A stretch of 64,000 nt of DNA from Nocardioides aromaticivorans (GCF_013408525.1 NZ_JACBZM010000001.1:4408501-4472500), one strand, 5' to 3'; positions 34,821 to 43,780 are shown, counted from the stretch's first letter. The notes: generated from the letters alone by a model not told the origin. Made by a program: numbers and translations.

Positions 34821-35084
34821 GTGAAGACGTTCGACGAGCTGTTCGCAGAGCTCAGCGAGAAGGCACAGACGCGGCCCGAGGGGTCCGGCACCGTCCGGGC
34901 GCTCGACGCCGGCGTCCATGCGATCGGCAAGAAGCTGATCGAGGAGGCCGCTGAGTCCTGGATGGCCGCCGAGCACGAGGGCAAGGAAGCCACCGCGCTG
35001 GAGATCAGCCAGCTGCTGTACCACGCCCAGGTCCTCATGATCGCGAGCGGACTCTCGCTCGAGGACGTCTACACCCACCTCTGA
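34821..35084 (+). CDS. hisE: phosphoribosyl-ATP diphosphatase
   Basis: An 87-residue all-helical MazG-like pyrophosphohydrolase: [22 protein letters not shown], then [20 protein letters not shown] with the metal-binding EExxE/D pattern, and [13 protein letters not shown]. Second step of histidine synthesis. It is paired with hisG 11 bases downstream; other his genes are not in the window. Confidence 0.93.
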   Translation: MKTFDELFAELSEKAQTRPEGSGTVRALDAGVHAIGKKLIEEAAESWMAAEHEGKEATALEISQLLYHAQVLMIASGLSLEDVYTHL

Positions 35085-35095
35085 GGAACATCTCC

Positions 35096-35938
35096 ATGCT
35101 GAAGATCGCCGTCCCCAACAAGGGCGCCCTGTCCGAGGCCGCCTCGGGCATGCTGCGGGAGGCGGGCTACGCCCAGCGCTCCGAGTCCAAGCAGCTGACC
35201 AAGATCGACCCCGACAACGAGGTCGAGTTCTTCTACCTCCGCCCCCGCGACATCGCGCTGTACGTCGGCGAGGGCACCCTCGACGCGGGCATCACCGGCC
35301 GCGACCTGCTGCTCGACTCCCACGCCACGGCGGCCGAGTCGCTGCAGCTCGGCTTCGGCCGGTCCAAGTTCCGCTTCGCCGCCCGCCCCGGCACCGCCGA
35401 GACGGTCGAGGACCTCAAGGGCCTGCGGATCGCGACGTCGTACGACGGCGTGGTGAAGCGCTACCTCGCCGAGCGTGGCGTCGAGGCGTCCGTCGTCCGG
35501 CTCGACGGCGCGGTCGAGACCAGCATCCAGCTCGGTGTCGCCGACGTGATCGCGGACGTCGTGGAGACGGGCAGCACCCTGCGCAACGCGGGGCTCGAGG
35601 TCTTCGGCGACGTCATCCTCGAGTCCGAGGCCGTGATGATCACCCGTGAGGGTGCGGACGAGTCCGCGCTCGAGGTCTTCACCCGCCGGCTGCAGGGCGT
35701 CCTCGTCGCCCGCGCCTACGTGATGATGGACTACGACATCCGCGCCGAGAAGGTCGAGCAGGCGATCGGGCTGACGCCCGGCATCGAGAGCCCGACGGTC
35801 AGCCCGCTCCATCGGGAGGGCTGGGTCGCGGTCCGCTCGATGGTGCCGCGAGCCACCGCCCAGCGGGTCATGGACGAGCTCTTCGCGCTCGGCGCCCGGG
35901 CGATCCTCACCACCGACATCCACGCCTGCCGGCTCTAG
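35096..35938 (+). CDS. hisG: ATP phosphoribosyltransferase, long form
   Basis: A 280-residue long-form HisG. Catalytic domains cover residues 1 to about 205 with the PRPP loop ADVIADVVETGSTLRNAGL; residues about 206-280 form the ACT-like histidine-feedback domain (RAYVMMDYDIRAEKVEQAIGLTPG). First committed step of histidine synthesis. ATG follows GAGGAACA. Long form means no HisZ is needed. Confidence 0.93.
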   Translation: MLKIAVPNKGALSEAASGMLREAGYAQRSESKQLTKIDPDNEVEFFYLRPRDIALYVGEGTLDAGITGRDLLLDSHATAAESLQLGFGRSKFRFAARPGTAETVEDLKGLRIATSYDGVVKRYLAERGVEASVVRLDGAVETSIQLGVADVIADVVETGSTLRNAGLEVFGDVILESEAVMITREGADESALEVFTRRLQGVLVARAYVMMDYDIRAEKVEQAIGLTPGIESPTVSPLHREGWVAVRSMVPRATAQRVMDELFALGARAILTTDIHACRL

Positions 35939-35943
35939 GTCCG

Positions 35944-36402
35944 ATGAGCCAGCAGCCCGTCGTACCCCCTGCACTGCCGCACACCTGGCGACCCTTCGGG
36001 CCGCGGATGGCGGCGGTCGTCTTCGGCGTCGTGCTCGTCGGCGCCTTCGTGTGGCTGTGGGTCAACTTCGACGACGACACCCGGGCGTCGGTCAACGTCT
36101 ACGAGCGGGGCACGGTGATCGGCCTGGTCCTGCTCGGCCTGGCACTGCTGAACGGACTGGCCCGTTCCCGGGTCGTGGCGCGCGAGGACGGCCTGACGAT
36201 CGTCAACGGCTACCGCAAGCGGGAGCTGGCGTGGAGCGAGGTCGGACGCGTCCGGATGCCCCAGGGGGCGCCGTGGCCGCACCTCGACATGGGTGAGGAC
36301 GAGCGGGTCTCGCTGCTCGGGATCCACGCGTCCGACGGCCAGCGCGCGGCGGACGCGATCCGCGAGCTGCGCGCGGTGGTCGCGGCACACACCACGGCCT
36401 GA
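35944..36402 (+). CDS. PH-domain-like membrane protein
   Basis: A 152-residue protein with two membrane helices (about residues 22-42 and 58-75) and a soluble beta-rich C-terminus starting VVAREDGLTIVNGYRKRELAWSEVGRVRM, the pattern of actinobacterial bacterial-PH (DUF2581-type) proteins that usually follow hisG. Function unknown. It begins five bases after the hisG stop and is probably co-transcribed. Confidence 0.75.
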   Translation: MSQQPVVPPALPHTWRPFGPRMAAVVFGVVLVGAFVWLWVNFDDDTRASVNVYERGTVIGLVLLGLALLNGLARSRVVAREDGLTIVNGYRKRELAWSEVGRVRMPQGAPWPHLDMGEDERVSLLGIHASDGQRAADAIRELRAVVAAHTTA

Positions 36403-36519
36403 GGCCGGATCGGGCCGCGCGGACCGTCGCAGCGTTCGCCCCACGACCACGTCCCGTTCGCCGTTCGTTGGTTCTTCGACTGTTTGGTGCGTTCGATGGT
36501 GGGCAGTTGTGCCGTTGTC

Positions 36520-36557
36520 TAGAGTCAGACCTACCCCGATCCCTGCTGCGAAAAGGA
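36520..36557 (+). promoter_or_regulatory. terD promoter region and ribosome site
   Basis: In the 165 bases before terD, TAGAGT (36520-36525) is the best -10. No clear -35 is placed at 17 bases. AAGGA (36553-36557) is the ribosome site for ATG 36568. The rest of the gap shows no gene or repeat. Confidence 0.4.
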
Positions 36558-36567
36558 CCAAGCACCA

Positions 36568-37143
36568 ATGGCTGTTTCCCTCACCAAGGGTGGCAATGTC
36601 TCCCTCACCAAGGAGGCCCCGGGCCTCTCGGCCGTCGACGTGGGCCTCGGTTGGGACGCGAACTCGTTCTCCGGTGGCGAGTTCGACCTCGACGCGTCCG
36701 CCATCATGCTCAAGGCGGACGGCAAGGCCCTCTCCGACTCGCACTTCATCTTCTTCAACAACCTGAAGAGCCCCGACGGCTCGCTCGAGCACACCGGTGA
36801 CAACACCACCGGTGAGGGCGACGGCGACGACGAGCTCCTCAAGGTCAACCTCGGGGTCGTCCCGCCGGACGTCGACAAGATCGTCTTCCCCGTGTCGATC
36901 TACGACGCCGACGCCCGCGGCCAGAACTTCGGCATGGTGCGCAACGCCTACATCCGCGTGATGAACCAGGCCGGCGGCGCCGAGATCGCCCGCTACGACC
37001 TCAGCGAGGACGCCTCGACCGAGACCGCCATGGTCTTCGGCGAGCTCTACCGCAACGGCGCCGAGTGGAAGTTCCGCGCGGTCGGCCAGGGCTACGCGTC
37101 GGGTCTGCGCGGCATCGCGCAGGACTTCGGCGTCAACGTCTGA
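36568..37143 (+). CDS. terD: TerD-family stress/tellurite protein
   Basis: A 191-residue TerD domain protein of normal length. It opens with two SLTK motifs ([17 protein letters not shown]), then [24 protein letters not shown] with the acidic Ca-binding DLDAS and the later [31 protein letters not shown]. TerD proteins bind calcium and take part in envelope stress and tellurite tolerance. It leads a set of TerD, CitE-like, PRTase and HAD genes. Well separated from hisG by its own promoter region. Confidence 0.92.
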   Translation: MAVSLTKGGNVSLTKEAPGLSAVDVGLGWDANSFSGGEFDLDASAIMLKADGKALSDSHFIFFNNLKSPDGSLEHTGDNTTGEGDGDDELLKVNLGVVPPDVDKIVFPVSIYDADARGQNFGMVRNAYIRVMNQAGGAEIARYDLSEDASTETAMVFGELYRNGAEWKFRAVGQGYASGLRGIAQDFGVNV

Positions 37144-37161
37144 CACACCCTTCGACGGCGT

Positions 37162-37186
37162 GCCGGTCCGGGAGAACCGGACCGGC
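37162..37186 (+). terminator. perfect hairpin between the two TerD-family genes
   Basis: GCCGGTCCGG (37162-37171) and CCGGACCGGC (37177-37186) form a perfect 10-base stem with loop GAGAA. No T-run follows, so it may be a partial terminator or an mRNA-stabilising hairpin that lets terD be made in excess of the next gene. Confidence 0.6.
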
Positions 37187-37226
37187 GCGCCGAGGCACCA
37201 CCCCCCCGTACCCCAGGAGCAGCACG

Positions 37227-37979
37227 ATGGTCGACTACGTCAAGAGGCCCAAGCCGACGCCCGCCTCGGCACCCCCGCCGCCGCCTCCGCCGGCGCCCGC
37301 CTCGGCGACTCCTCCGCCCCCTCCGCCGCCGCCCCCGGGCGTGCCCGCCGGTGGTGGCGTGAACCTCTCGAAGGTGTCGCTGACCAAGTCGAGCCCGACC
37401 GTGTCCCTGACCAAGGGCGGCGGCGGCGCCAGCGGCCAGCTCCGCATCAACCTCAACTGGTCGCAGGGCGGCAAGCCCGCCGGCGGCTTCCTCAAGCGGG
37501 CGATGGGTGGCGGCGGCAGCGTCGACCTCGACCTCGGCTGCCTGTGGGAGACCATGGACGGCGACAAGGGCGTCGTCCAGGCCCTCGGCAACGCGTTCGG
37601 TGCGCTCGACCGGCCGCCGTACGTCTTCCTCGACGGTGACGACCGCTCGGGCACCGCCACGGGCGGCGAGAACCTCATCGTCAACCTCGACCGCCTCGCC
37701 CAGATCCGCCGGGTCCTGGTGTTCGCCTACATCTACGAGGGCGTGCCGAACTGGGCGGCCGCGGACGGCGTGGTCACCATGTACCCCGTCGGCGCCGCCC
37801 CGATCGAGATCCGTCTCGACGAGGCCGCCAACGACAAGCGCTTCTGTGCGATCGCGATGCTCACCAACACGGGGGGCGACCTGCGCATCGACCGCGAGGT
37901 CCGCTACATCTCGGGCACCCAGCGCAATGTCGACGAGGCCTACGGCTGGGGCATGAACTGGACGGCCGCCCGCAAGTGA
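37227..37979 (+). CDS. TerD-family protein with polyproline N-terminus
   Basis: A 250-residue protein. Residues 8-44 are almost only Pro, Ala and Thr, including runs of seven or more Pro, likely a flexible or SH3/WW-type ligand arm. Then two SLTK repeats (KVSLTKSSPTVSLTKGGGG), as at the start of terD, and a TerD/TerA-like domain (QLRINLNWSQ ... VDLDLGCLWETMDGDKGVVQALG ... FLDGDDRSG ... LDRLAQIRRVLVFAYIYEG). Probably a partner of TerD. Preceded by CAGGAG. Confidence 0.82.
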   Translation: MVDYVKRPKPTPASAPPPPPPPAPASATPPPPPPPPPGVPAGGGVNLSKVSLTKSSPTVSLTKGGGGASGQLRINLNWSQGGKPAGGFLKRAMGGGGSVDLDLGCLWETMDGDKGVVQALGNAFGALDRPPYVFLDGDDRSGTATGGENLIVNLDRLAQIRRVLVFAYIYEGVPNWAAADGVVTMYPVGAAPIEIRLDEAANDKRFCAIAMLTNTGGDLRIDREVRYISGTQRNVDEAYGWGMNWTAARK

Positions 37980-37992
37980 AGCGGCCGGAGGG

Positions 37993-39201
37993 GTGAAGCA
38001 CTTCGCTTACCTCGCAGACGACGTTCGGGATCGTCTGTTCGAGGTGGCACCCGAGGACGTCACTCCCGACAGCGACCGGCAGCGCATCGCGCTCGCGCTC
38101 GGCGCGACGCTGTACATGCCCGGGACGCGGCCCGACCTGGTCGGTGACTCGCTGCGCGTCGCCTCGGTGGGTGCCACCTCGGTCGTGTGGTGCCTCGAGG
38201 ACGCCATCGAGCACGATGCCGTCGAGCGTGCCGAGCGCGGCGTGGTCGAGGCGCTGGAGTCGATCCGGTCCATGCCGGCCCACCGCCGCTCGCGGATGCC
38301 GCTGGTCTTCGTCCGGGTCCGCGACGCCGACCAGATCCGTCGGGTCGCCGCGGCCGCCGGCGGTGCGCTGACCGGGCTGACCGGGTTCAGCCTCGCCAAG
38401 TCGGCCGTCGACCGGGTCGAGCCGATGCTGGCGGCGACCCGCGAGGTCTCCGCCGGGCTGCACCGGCCGATGTACGCGATGCCGATCCTGGAGAGCCCGG
38501 AGATCGCCTACGTCGAGTCGCGGCGACCGGCCCTGGCCCAGCTCGCGGAGCTGTTCGCGGCGTACGACGAGCACGTCCTGTGCGTGCGGGTCGGTGGGAC
38601 CGACCTGTCGGGGATCTTCGGTCTCCGGCGTGACCGGGACACGACGATCTGGGACGTCGCCGTCGTGCGCGACGCGCTCTCCGACATCCTCAACCAGTTC
38701 ACCCGCAACGGCGACCACGTCGTGACCGGCCCCGTCTGGGAGCACATCCCGGGCCCGCGCTTCCTCAAGCCGCAGCTGCGCACGACCCCCTTCGCGGAGC
38801 ACCACGCGACGTCGCTGCGGCGCCAGCTGATCAACAACGACGTCGACGGCCTGATGCGCGAGATCAACCTCGACAAGACCAACGGCATGTACGGCAAGAC
38901 CGTCATCCACCCCTCGCACATCTCGGTGGTCAACAGCCTGCTCGCCGTCCACGTCGACGAGTACGACGACGCGGTGGCGATCGACCAGCTGCGGGAGCGT
39001 GGCGGGGTGGCGGCCTCGCGCCACGGCCGGATGAACGAGGTCGGGCCGCACGGGCGCTGGGCGGACCAGATGCTCGCCCGGGCCGCCGTCTACGGCGTGC
39101 TCGCCGACGACGCCTCCCTCGTCGACCTGCTCGCGATCGGCCAGCGGGTCACCGCCGACGAGTTCAACCTCGGCGACGCGCCCGTCCGGGTGGTCTCGTG
39201 A
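37993..39201 (+). CDS. CitE-like (HpcH/HpaI family) lyase of the Ter cluster
   Basis: A 402-residue TIM-barrel lyase of the HpcH/HpaI aldolase/CitE group: TLYMPGTRPDL, SVVWCLEDAIEHDAVERAE (metal-binding region), PLVFVRVRD and GMYGKTVIHPSHISVVN. Longer than standard CitE by about 100 residues at the C-terminus. CitE-like lyases with PRTases and HAD phosphatases form the predicted Ter-linked pathway for a nucleoside-like product (Anantharaman, Iyer and Aravind). GTG start; overlaps the next gene by 4 bases. Confidence 0.8.
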   Translation: MKHFAYLADDVRDRLFEVAPEDVTPDSDRQRIALALGATLYMPGTRPDLVGDSLRVASVGATSVVWCLEDAIEHDAVERAERGVVEALESIRSMPAHRRSRMPLVFVRVRDADQIRRVAAAAGGALTGLTGFSLAKSAVDRVEPMLAATREVSAGLHRPMYAMPILESPEIAYVESRRPALAQLAELFAAYDEHVLCVRVGGTDLSGIFGLRRDRDTTIWDVAVVRDALSDILNQFTRNGDHVVTGPVWEHIPGPRFLKPQLRTTPFAEHHATSLRRQLINNDVDGLMREINLDKTNGMYGKTVIHPSHISVVNSLLAVHVDEYDDAVAIDQLRERGGVAASRHGRMNEVGPHGRWADQMLARAAVYGVLADDASLVDLLAIGQRVTADEFNLGDAPVRVVS

Positions 39202-40478
39202 CGCTGACCCGGCCGGCGTCGCCGTCGGCGGACGTCCGCGCGCTCCTGGGACTGGACATCCGGTCCGGCGGAGCGGTCGCGTTCGACGACCTCGCCGGGC
39301 TGGCGCTGCGCGACAACCCGCGACGCGCGCACCTGATCGTCTCCCGCATCCTCGGCAAGCACATCCCGGTGCCGGGCGCGACCGTGCTCGACGGCGGCCA
39401 CCGGCTCGGGGACCTGGTGGCGGCAGAGCTCGCCGCGCAGGGGCCGGCGGGCGACGTCGACGACGCGCTGGTGATCGGCTACTGCGAGACCGCGACCGGA
39501 CTGGGCCACGCGGTCGCGCAGCGGCTGGGCATGTCCTACCTCCACTCGACCCGCGAGCCGGTGGCCGACCTGCCCGTGGCCGTGAGCTTCGAGGAGGAGC
39601 ACTCCCATGCGGTGGCGCACCACCTGCAGCCCGGGCCCTCCGTCCGGCTCGCGGGGGCCGGTCCGCTCGTCCTCGTCGACGACGAGCTGACGACCGGCCG
39701 CACGGCGCTGAACACCATCGAGGCGCTCCACGCCCGCTTCCCGCGCCCGGCCTATGTCGTCGCCGCGCTGATCGACGCCCGGACCCCCGCCCAGCGGAAG
39801 GCCTTCGACCAGCGCGCCGCGGAGATCGGGGTCGACGTGCGGGTCGCGTCGCTCGCGGCGATCGCGGTCGACGTACCGGACGACGTGCTGGACCGCGCGG
39901 CGCGCGCCCGTGCCGAGCTGGCCCCCGGCGCGCCGTCGCCGGCAGGTGCCCCCGCCCCCGTCCACGTGTACGACGACAGGTGGCCCGCGGACCAGCCGAC
40001 GGGTGCTCGCAACGGCCTCACCGCGGGGGAGACCGCGCGCCTCGACGACGCCGCTGCGGGGGTCGCCCGGTGGCTGGGCCCGGAGCTGTCGGGTCGGGTG
40101 CTCGTGGTCGGGACGGAGGAGCTGATGTTCCTGCCGACCCTGGTCGCGGCGCACCTCGCCGACCAGCACCCGGCGCTCGACGTGGTCACGCAGTCGACGA
40201 CGCGGTCGCCGGTGCACGCCGCCGACCAGCCTGGCTACGCCGTGCGCCGCACCCTCGAGTTCGCCGCGCCGACCGAGCCCGGTCGGCCGGCCCGCCTCCA
40301 CAACGTCGTGGACCCCTCGGCCGCCGTCCCCGACGGCGCCGCCTGGTCGGACCTGCGCCACGACCACGTCGTCGTGGTCGTGGACACGCCGGCCGACGCG
40401 GCGGCTCCGCTGGCCGAGGCGTTGCGCCCGTTCGCCGACGTCGTGCACGTCGTCACCGTCACCGGAGGACCCCGATGA
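39198..40478 (+). CDS. Ter-cluster phosphoribosyltransferase with TRSP domain
   Basis: A 426-residue two-domain protein. The N-terminal PRTase-like domain (about 1-225) has the PRPP-binding stretch LVLVDDELTTGRTALNTI. The C-terminal domain (about 255-426) includes the literal TRSP motif in TQSTTRSPVHAADQPGY. These match the PRTase_2 plus TRSP arrangement described for Ter-associated operons. Predicted to add a ribose-phosphate to an unknown base. GTGA overlap with the CitE-like gene and ATGA with the next. Confidence 0.78.
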   Translation: MTLTRPASPSADVRALLGLDIRSGGAVAFDDLAGLALRDNPRRAHLIVSRILGKHIPVPGATVLDGGHRLGDLVAAELAAQGPAGDVDDALVIGYCETATGLGHAVAQRLGMSYLHSTREPVADLPVAVSFEEEHSHAVAHHLQPGPSVRLAGAGPLVLVDDELTTGRTALNTIEALHARFPRPAYVVAALIDARTPAQRKAFDQRAAEIGVDVRVASLAAIAVDVPDDVLDRAARARAELAPGAPSPAGAPAPVHVYDDRWPADQPTGARNGLTAGETARLDDAAAGVARWLGPELSGRVLVVGTEELMFLPTLVAAHLADQHPALDVVTQSTTRSPVHAADQPGYAVRRTLEFAAPTEPGRPARLHNVVDPSAAVPDGAAWSDLRHDHVVVVVDTPADAAAPLAEALRPFADVVHVVTVTGGPR

Positions 40479-41590
40479 CCGCCACTGCCGCCGCCCTGTT
40501 CGGCTCCTATCCCGCCGCCGACGTCACCTGGCTGCTGACCGACCTGTCCGGGGTCGACCTCGAGCGCAGCACCGAGCACCGGGAGGCCGCCATCCAGGGC
40601 GGCACCCACTACTCGGAGATGCTGCCGGTCGAGTTCCAGCCCGACGCCGCCTACCTCGAGCTCTTCCACGAGGCGCTCGAGCTGAGCGCCGACCGGGTCG
40701 CCACGGCCGTCGGTGTCGTGGGAGAGCTGCTGTGGGAGCGGCACGCAGCGCGCGGCCACCAGCCGGTGCTGGTCTCGCTCGCGCGGGCCGGCACGCCGAT
40801 TGGCGTCCTGCTGCGGCGCTACTACGAGGCCACCCGCGGGATCGCCGTCCCGCACTACACGATCTCGATCATCCGCGGCCGAGGCATCGACGAGGTGGCA
40901 CTCGCCCACGTGCTCGAGCGCCACCCGGCCGGCGCGGTGGCCTTCGTCGACGGCTGGACCGGCAAGGGCGCGATCCAGCGCGAGCTCGACGCGGCAGTGA
41001 CGGACTGGGTCGCCGCGCACCCGGAGCACGCCGGCCTCGACGGCGAGCTCGCCGTGCTGGCCGACCCGGGTGGCTGCACCGCGATCCACGGCACCCGCGA
41101 CGACTTCCTGATCCCGTCCGCCTGCCTCAACTCGACCGTCTCCGGCCTGGTCTCGCGCACCGTCTACCGCGACGACCTGATCGGCGAGGGCATGTTCCAC
41201 GGCGCGAAGTTCTACGCCGAGTGGGCCGAGGACGACGTGTCCAACCACTTCGTCGACACGATCGCCTCCCGCTTCGACGCCGTCCGCGCCGACGTCGACG
41301 CCGGGCTCGAGGTGCCGCCGGCCGACCGTGCCGTCACCTGGGCCGGCCACCGGGCCGTCGAAGCGATCGCGCGCGAGTTCGGCATCAGCGACATCAACCT
41401 CGCCAAGCCGGGCGTGGGGGAGACGACCCGGGTCCTGCTGCGCCGCGTGCCGTGGCAGGTCCTCGTCCGCCCCGACCGCCTGCCGGACCTGCGGCACGTG
41501 ATCGCGCTCGCGGAGGCCCGCGACGTGCCCGTCGTACCAACGCCCGACCTGCCGTACTCCTGCATCGGCCTCATCCGCCAGGTGGCCTGA
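40475..41590 (+). CDS. Ter-cluster PRTase_1/Pelota-type protein (StiP-like)
   Basis: A 371-residue protein resembling the PRTase_1 family (also named StiP) with a C-terminal Pelota-like RNA-binding region. Visible features are QGGTHYSEMLPVEFQP, PVLVSLARAGTPIGVLLRRYY, AFVDGWTGKGAIQREL (the PRPP-loop-like segment) and VLLRRVPWQVLVRPDRLPDLRHVIALAEARDVPVV (Pelota-like). The family is predicted to modify a base or nucleoside in stress response; the 'cysteine protease' label seen for it is doubtful. ATG overlaps the TRSP gene. Confidence 0.75.
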   Translation: MTATAAALFGSYPAADVTWLLTDLSGVDLERSTEHREAAIQGGTHYSEMLPVEFQPDAAYLELFHEALELSADRVATAVGVVGELLWERHAARGHQPVLVSLARAGTPIGVLLRRYYEATRGIAVPHYTISIIRGRGIDEVALAHVLERHPAGAVAFVDGWTGKGAIQRELDAAVTDWVAAHPEHAGLDGELAVLADPGGCTAIHGTRDDFLIPSACLNSTVSGLVSRTVYRDDLIGEGMFHGAKFYAEWAEDDVSNHFVDTIASRFDAVRADVDAGLEVPPADRAVTWAGHRAVEAIAREFGISDINLAKPGVGETTRVLLRRVPWQVLVRPDRLPDLRHVIALAEARDVPVVPTPDLPYSCIGLIRQVA

Positions 41591-41591
41591 C

Positions 41592-42422
41592 GTGTCCGGT
41601 TCCTTCCTCGTGGCGTTCGACCTCGACCGCACGCTGATCTACTCCGCCGGCTCCGCGGGCCCGGACGCGCCCGCCGACGCCCGCGTCGTCGAGGTGTACG
41701 ACGGCGCGCCCCTCTCACGCATGACGCAGCGCTCGTGGTCGCTGCTCGGCGACCTCATGCGCCGCGACGTGGTCGTCCCCGTGACGACCCGCAGCGTCGC
41801 CCAGTACCAGCGCGTCGGCCTGCCCGCGGTCCCGCGCCACGCCATCACCACCAACGGCGGCACGCTGCTGGTCGACGGCGTCGCAGACCCGGAGTGGCGC
41901 GACGAGTCCTTCGCGCTCGCCGCCCGGTCGGCGCCGCTGGCGGAGATGAACGCCGTGCTCGCCGCGGTCGCCGACGAGCCGTGGGTCAAGCTGGTCCGCG
42001 ACGTCGAGGACCTGTTCTGCTACCTGGTCGCCCACAGCCGCGAGGTCATCCCCGAGGCGTGGGTCGCCGAGCTGGAGACGCTCGCGGAGCAGGGCGGCTG
42101 GAAGGTCTCGGTGCAGGGGCGCAAGGTCTACCTCGTCCCCGAGGGGCTCGGCAAGGGCAGCGCCGTCGAGCGACTGGTCCGGCGGCTCCCGGACGGCGCG
42201 TCGACGGTGACCCTCGCCAGCGGCGACAGCCTGCTCGACGCAGGCATGCTCGAGGTCGCCCACCACGCGCTGCGGCCCGCGCACGGCGAGCTGCACGACG
42301 CCGGCTGGGCAGCCGACCACGTCCGGGTCACCACGACCACGGGCATCCTTGCCGGCGAGGAGATCCTCGCCTGGGCTCTGGAGCACGTGACCTCCGCGGT
42401 CAGTGCCCCCGTGCCGTCCTGA
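41592..42422 (+). CDS. HAD-family phosphatase of the Ter cluster
   Basis: A 276-residue HAD hydrolase with nucleophile motif I D10-L-D12-R-T, motif II region VPVTTRS and motif IV region TLASGDSLLDAGML. It looks like a Cof/sucrose-phosphatase-like C2-cap enzyme. As the last gene of the set it would dephosphorylate the nucleotide product. GTG start one base after the previous stop. The final 25 bases lie in a 48-base tandem duplication. Confidence 0.8.
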   Translation: MSGSFLVAFDLDRTLIYSAGSAGPDAPADARVVEVYDGAPLSRMTQRSWSLLGDLMRRDVVVPVTTRSVAQYQRVGLPAVPRHAITTNGGTLLVDGVADPEWRDESFALAARSAPLAEMNAVLAAVADEPWVKLVRDVEDLFCYLVAHSREVIPEAWVAELETLAEQGGWKVSVQGRKVYLVPEGLGKGSAVERLVRRLPDGASTVTLASGDSLLDAGMLEVAHHALRPAHGELHDAGWAADHVRVTTTTGILAGEEILAWALEHVTSAVSAPVPS

Positions 42423-42494
42423 TCATCGCGTCCAGGCCGGCCTCGGGGTCAGTGCCCCCGTGCCGTCCTGATCATCGCGTCCAGGCCGGCCTCG
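42398..42494. repeat. 48-base perfect tandem duplication at a convergent gene junction
   Basis: The unit starting GGTCAGTGCCCCCGTGCCGT and ending CCAGGCCGGCCTCG occurs at 42398-42445 and again at 42447-42494, identical over 48 bases with a period of 49. The first copy contains the stop of the HAD gene (TGA 42420-42422); the second contains the stop of the convergent minus-strand gene (42449-42451). Each copy could in principle end both frames. Confidence 0.95.
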
Positions 42495-43720
42495 ACCGCG
42501 TCCGCCTCGGCGATCACGGCGCCCCAGTCGGGCCGGGTCGCGCCGACCTTCTCACGCAGCTGCTCGGTGCGCCGGGCGAGGGCGTCGAGGGTCGGGCCGT
42601 AGCGGTGCGGGTCCGACCCGGGCAGCGCCGAGACGAACCGGCGCGCGTCGACCAGGCGGCGGCGCAGCCGCTCGAGCAGCACCTGCGGGTCGTCGGCCAG
42701 CGAGTCGAGGCGCTGCAGCCGGTCGGTCGCGGCGCGCAGGTCCTCGTTGGCGTCGTTGATGGCCGTGCGGACCGAGGCGAGGAGAGCCGTACCGGCCGGG
42801 ACGTCGAGCGGGCGCTGCGCGACCAGCCGGTCGAGCTCGACCAGGCCGTCCTCCACCTGCTTGAGGGCGGCCGCCACCCGCTCGGGCGCGCCGTCGACGT
42901 CGCGCCAGGCGTCCACGGTGTAGCGGCGGCGCAGCTGGCTCATCACCTCGGGGAGCCGGGCCTGCTGGGTGAGGATCGCGTCGCGCCGGGTGCGCACCGA
43001 CAGGTGGCCGGTCCGGATCCGCTCGGCCCGATCAGGGAGGTCGGTCGCCAGCCTGCGCGCCTCGCCGGCGGCGGCGACCGCTCCGGTCGCGGCGGTGTGG
43101 GCGTCGACCCACCGGCGCTCCTCGGCAGCCGCGCGGGCCGTGCCGATGAGGGTGGAGGCCCGCACCAGGGCGTCACTCGCGGCGCCGTCGCGCAGGCCCT
43201 GGTTGGACGCTGCTGCCAGCGCGAGGCTGGCCTCGGTCCGCGTCGTGTCGGCCCGCTCGATGAGCCCCGGGGTGTCCTCGCGGATGGCCGCGGCGGCCGC
43301 GAGTGCGTCGGCGTGCGTCGCACGGAAGCGCTCGACCTCGGGCAGGAGCTCGCGCAGCCGCGCCGCAGCCGCGCCGAACCCGGCCGCGATCCGGCGGGCC
43401 TCGTCCTCCTCGTGGTCCACCCGGGCGTCGTACGCCGCGTCGAGCTCGTAGAACTGCAGCGCCGGGATGCCGGTCTCCACCGAGATCCGGTCCCACTCCT
43501 GCGAGAGCGGTGTCGTGAAGCCGATGCGCTCGGCCCCGGCCCGCGCGGCCGCCGCCGCGGCGTCGATCTCGCTCAGCTCGTTGAGGTCGACCTCGAGCGA
43601 CTCGAGGTGGGACATCGCCTGCGCCGCGTCGGCCTGGGCGGCGCGGGCCTGCTGCTGGGCGAGGTCCCGGGAACGACGCCACCAGCGGACACCGCTGCCC
43701 CCGGCATCGCTCGTCGCCAT
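42449..43720 (-). CDS. long coiled-coil protein beside the Ter cluster
   Basis: A 423-residue Ala-, Arg- and Glu-rich protein predicted mostly helical, with heptad-like patterns through residues about 18-60, 100-260 and 285-400. A short conserved-looking core is TTPLSQEWDRISVETGIPALQFYELDAAYDARVDHEE. No enzyme motif is visible. Ter loci often carry uncharacterised helical partners, so it may act with TerD; this is inference from position. N-terminus MATSDAGGSGVRWWRRSRD. Confidence 0.7.
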   Translation of the reverse strand: MATSDAGGSGVRWWRRSRDLAQQQARAAQADAAQAMSHLESLEVDLNELSEIDAAAAAARAGAERIGFTTPLSQEWDRISVETGIPALQFYELDAAYDARVDHEEDEARRIAAGFGAAAARLRELLPEVERFRATHADALAAAAAIREDTPGLIERADTTRTEASLALAAASNQGLRDGAASDALVRASTLIGTARAAAEERRWVDAHTAATGAVAAAGEARRLATDLPDRAERIRTGHLSVRTRRDAILTQQARLPEVMSQLRRRYTVDAWRDVDGAPERVAAALKQVEDGLVELDRLVAQRPLDVPAGTALLASVRTAINDANEDLRAATDRLQRLDSLADDPQVLLERLRRRLVDARRFVSALPGSDPHRYGPTLDALARRTEQLREKVGATRPDWGAVIAEADAVEAGLDAMIRTARGH

Positions 43721-43780
43721 CGTCGTCCGTCCCGTCCCGTCAGTGCGGCTGATCGCGGTCCAACGTTATCGACCGCACGG

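Noticed and set aside
40475..41590. Cysteine protease label for the StiP-like protein
   Set aside because: No protease catalytic triad pattern is visible, and the PRPP-loop-like segment and Pelota-like C-terminus fit the PRTase_1 description better.
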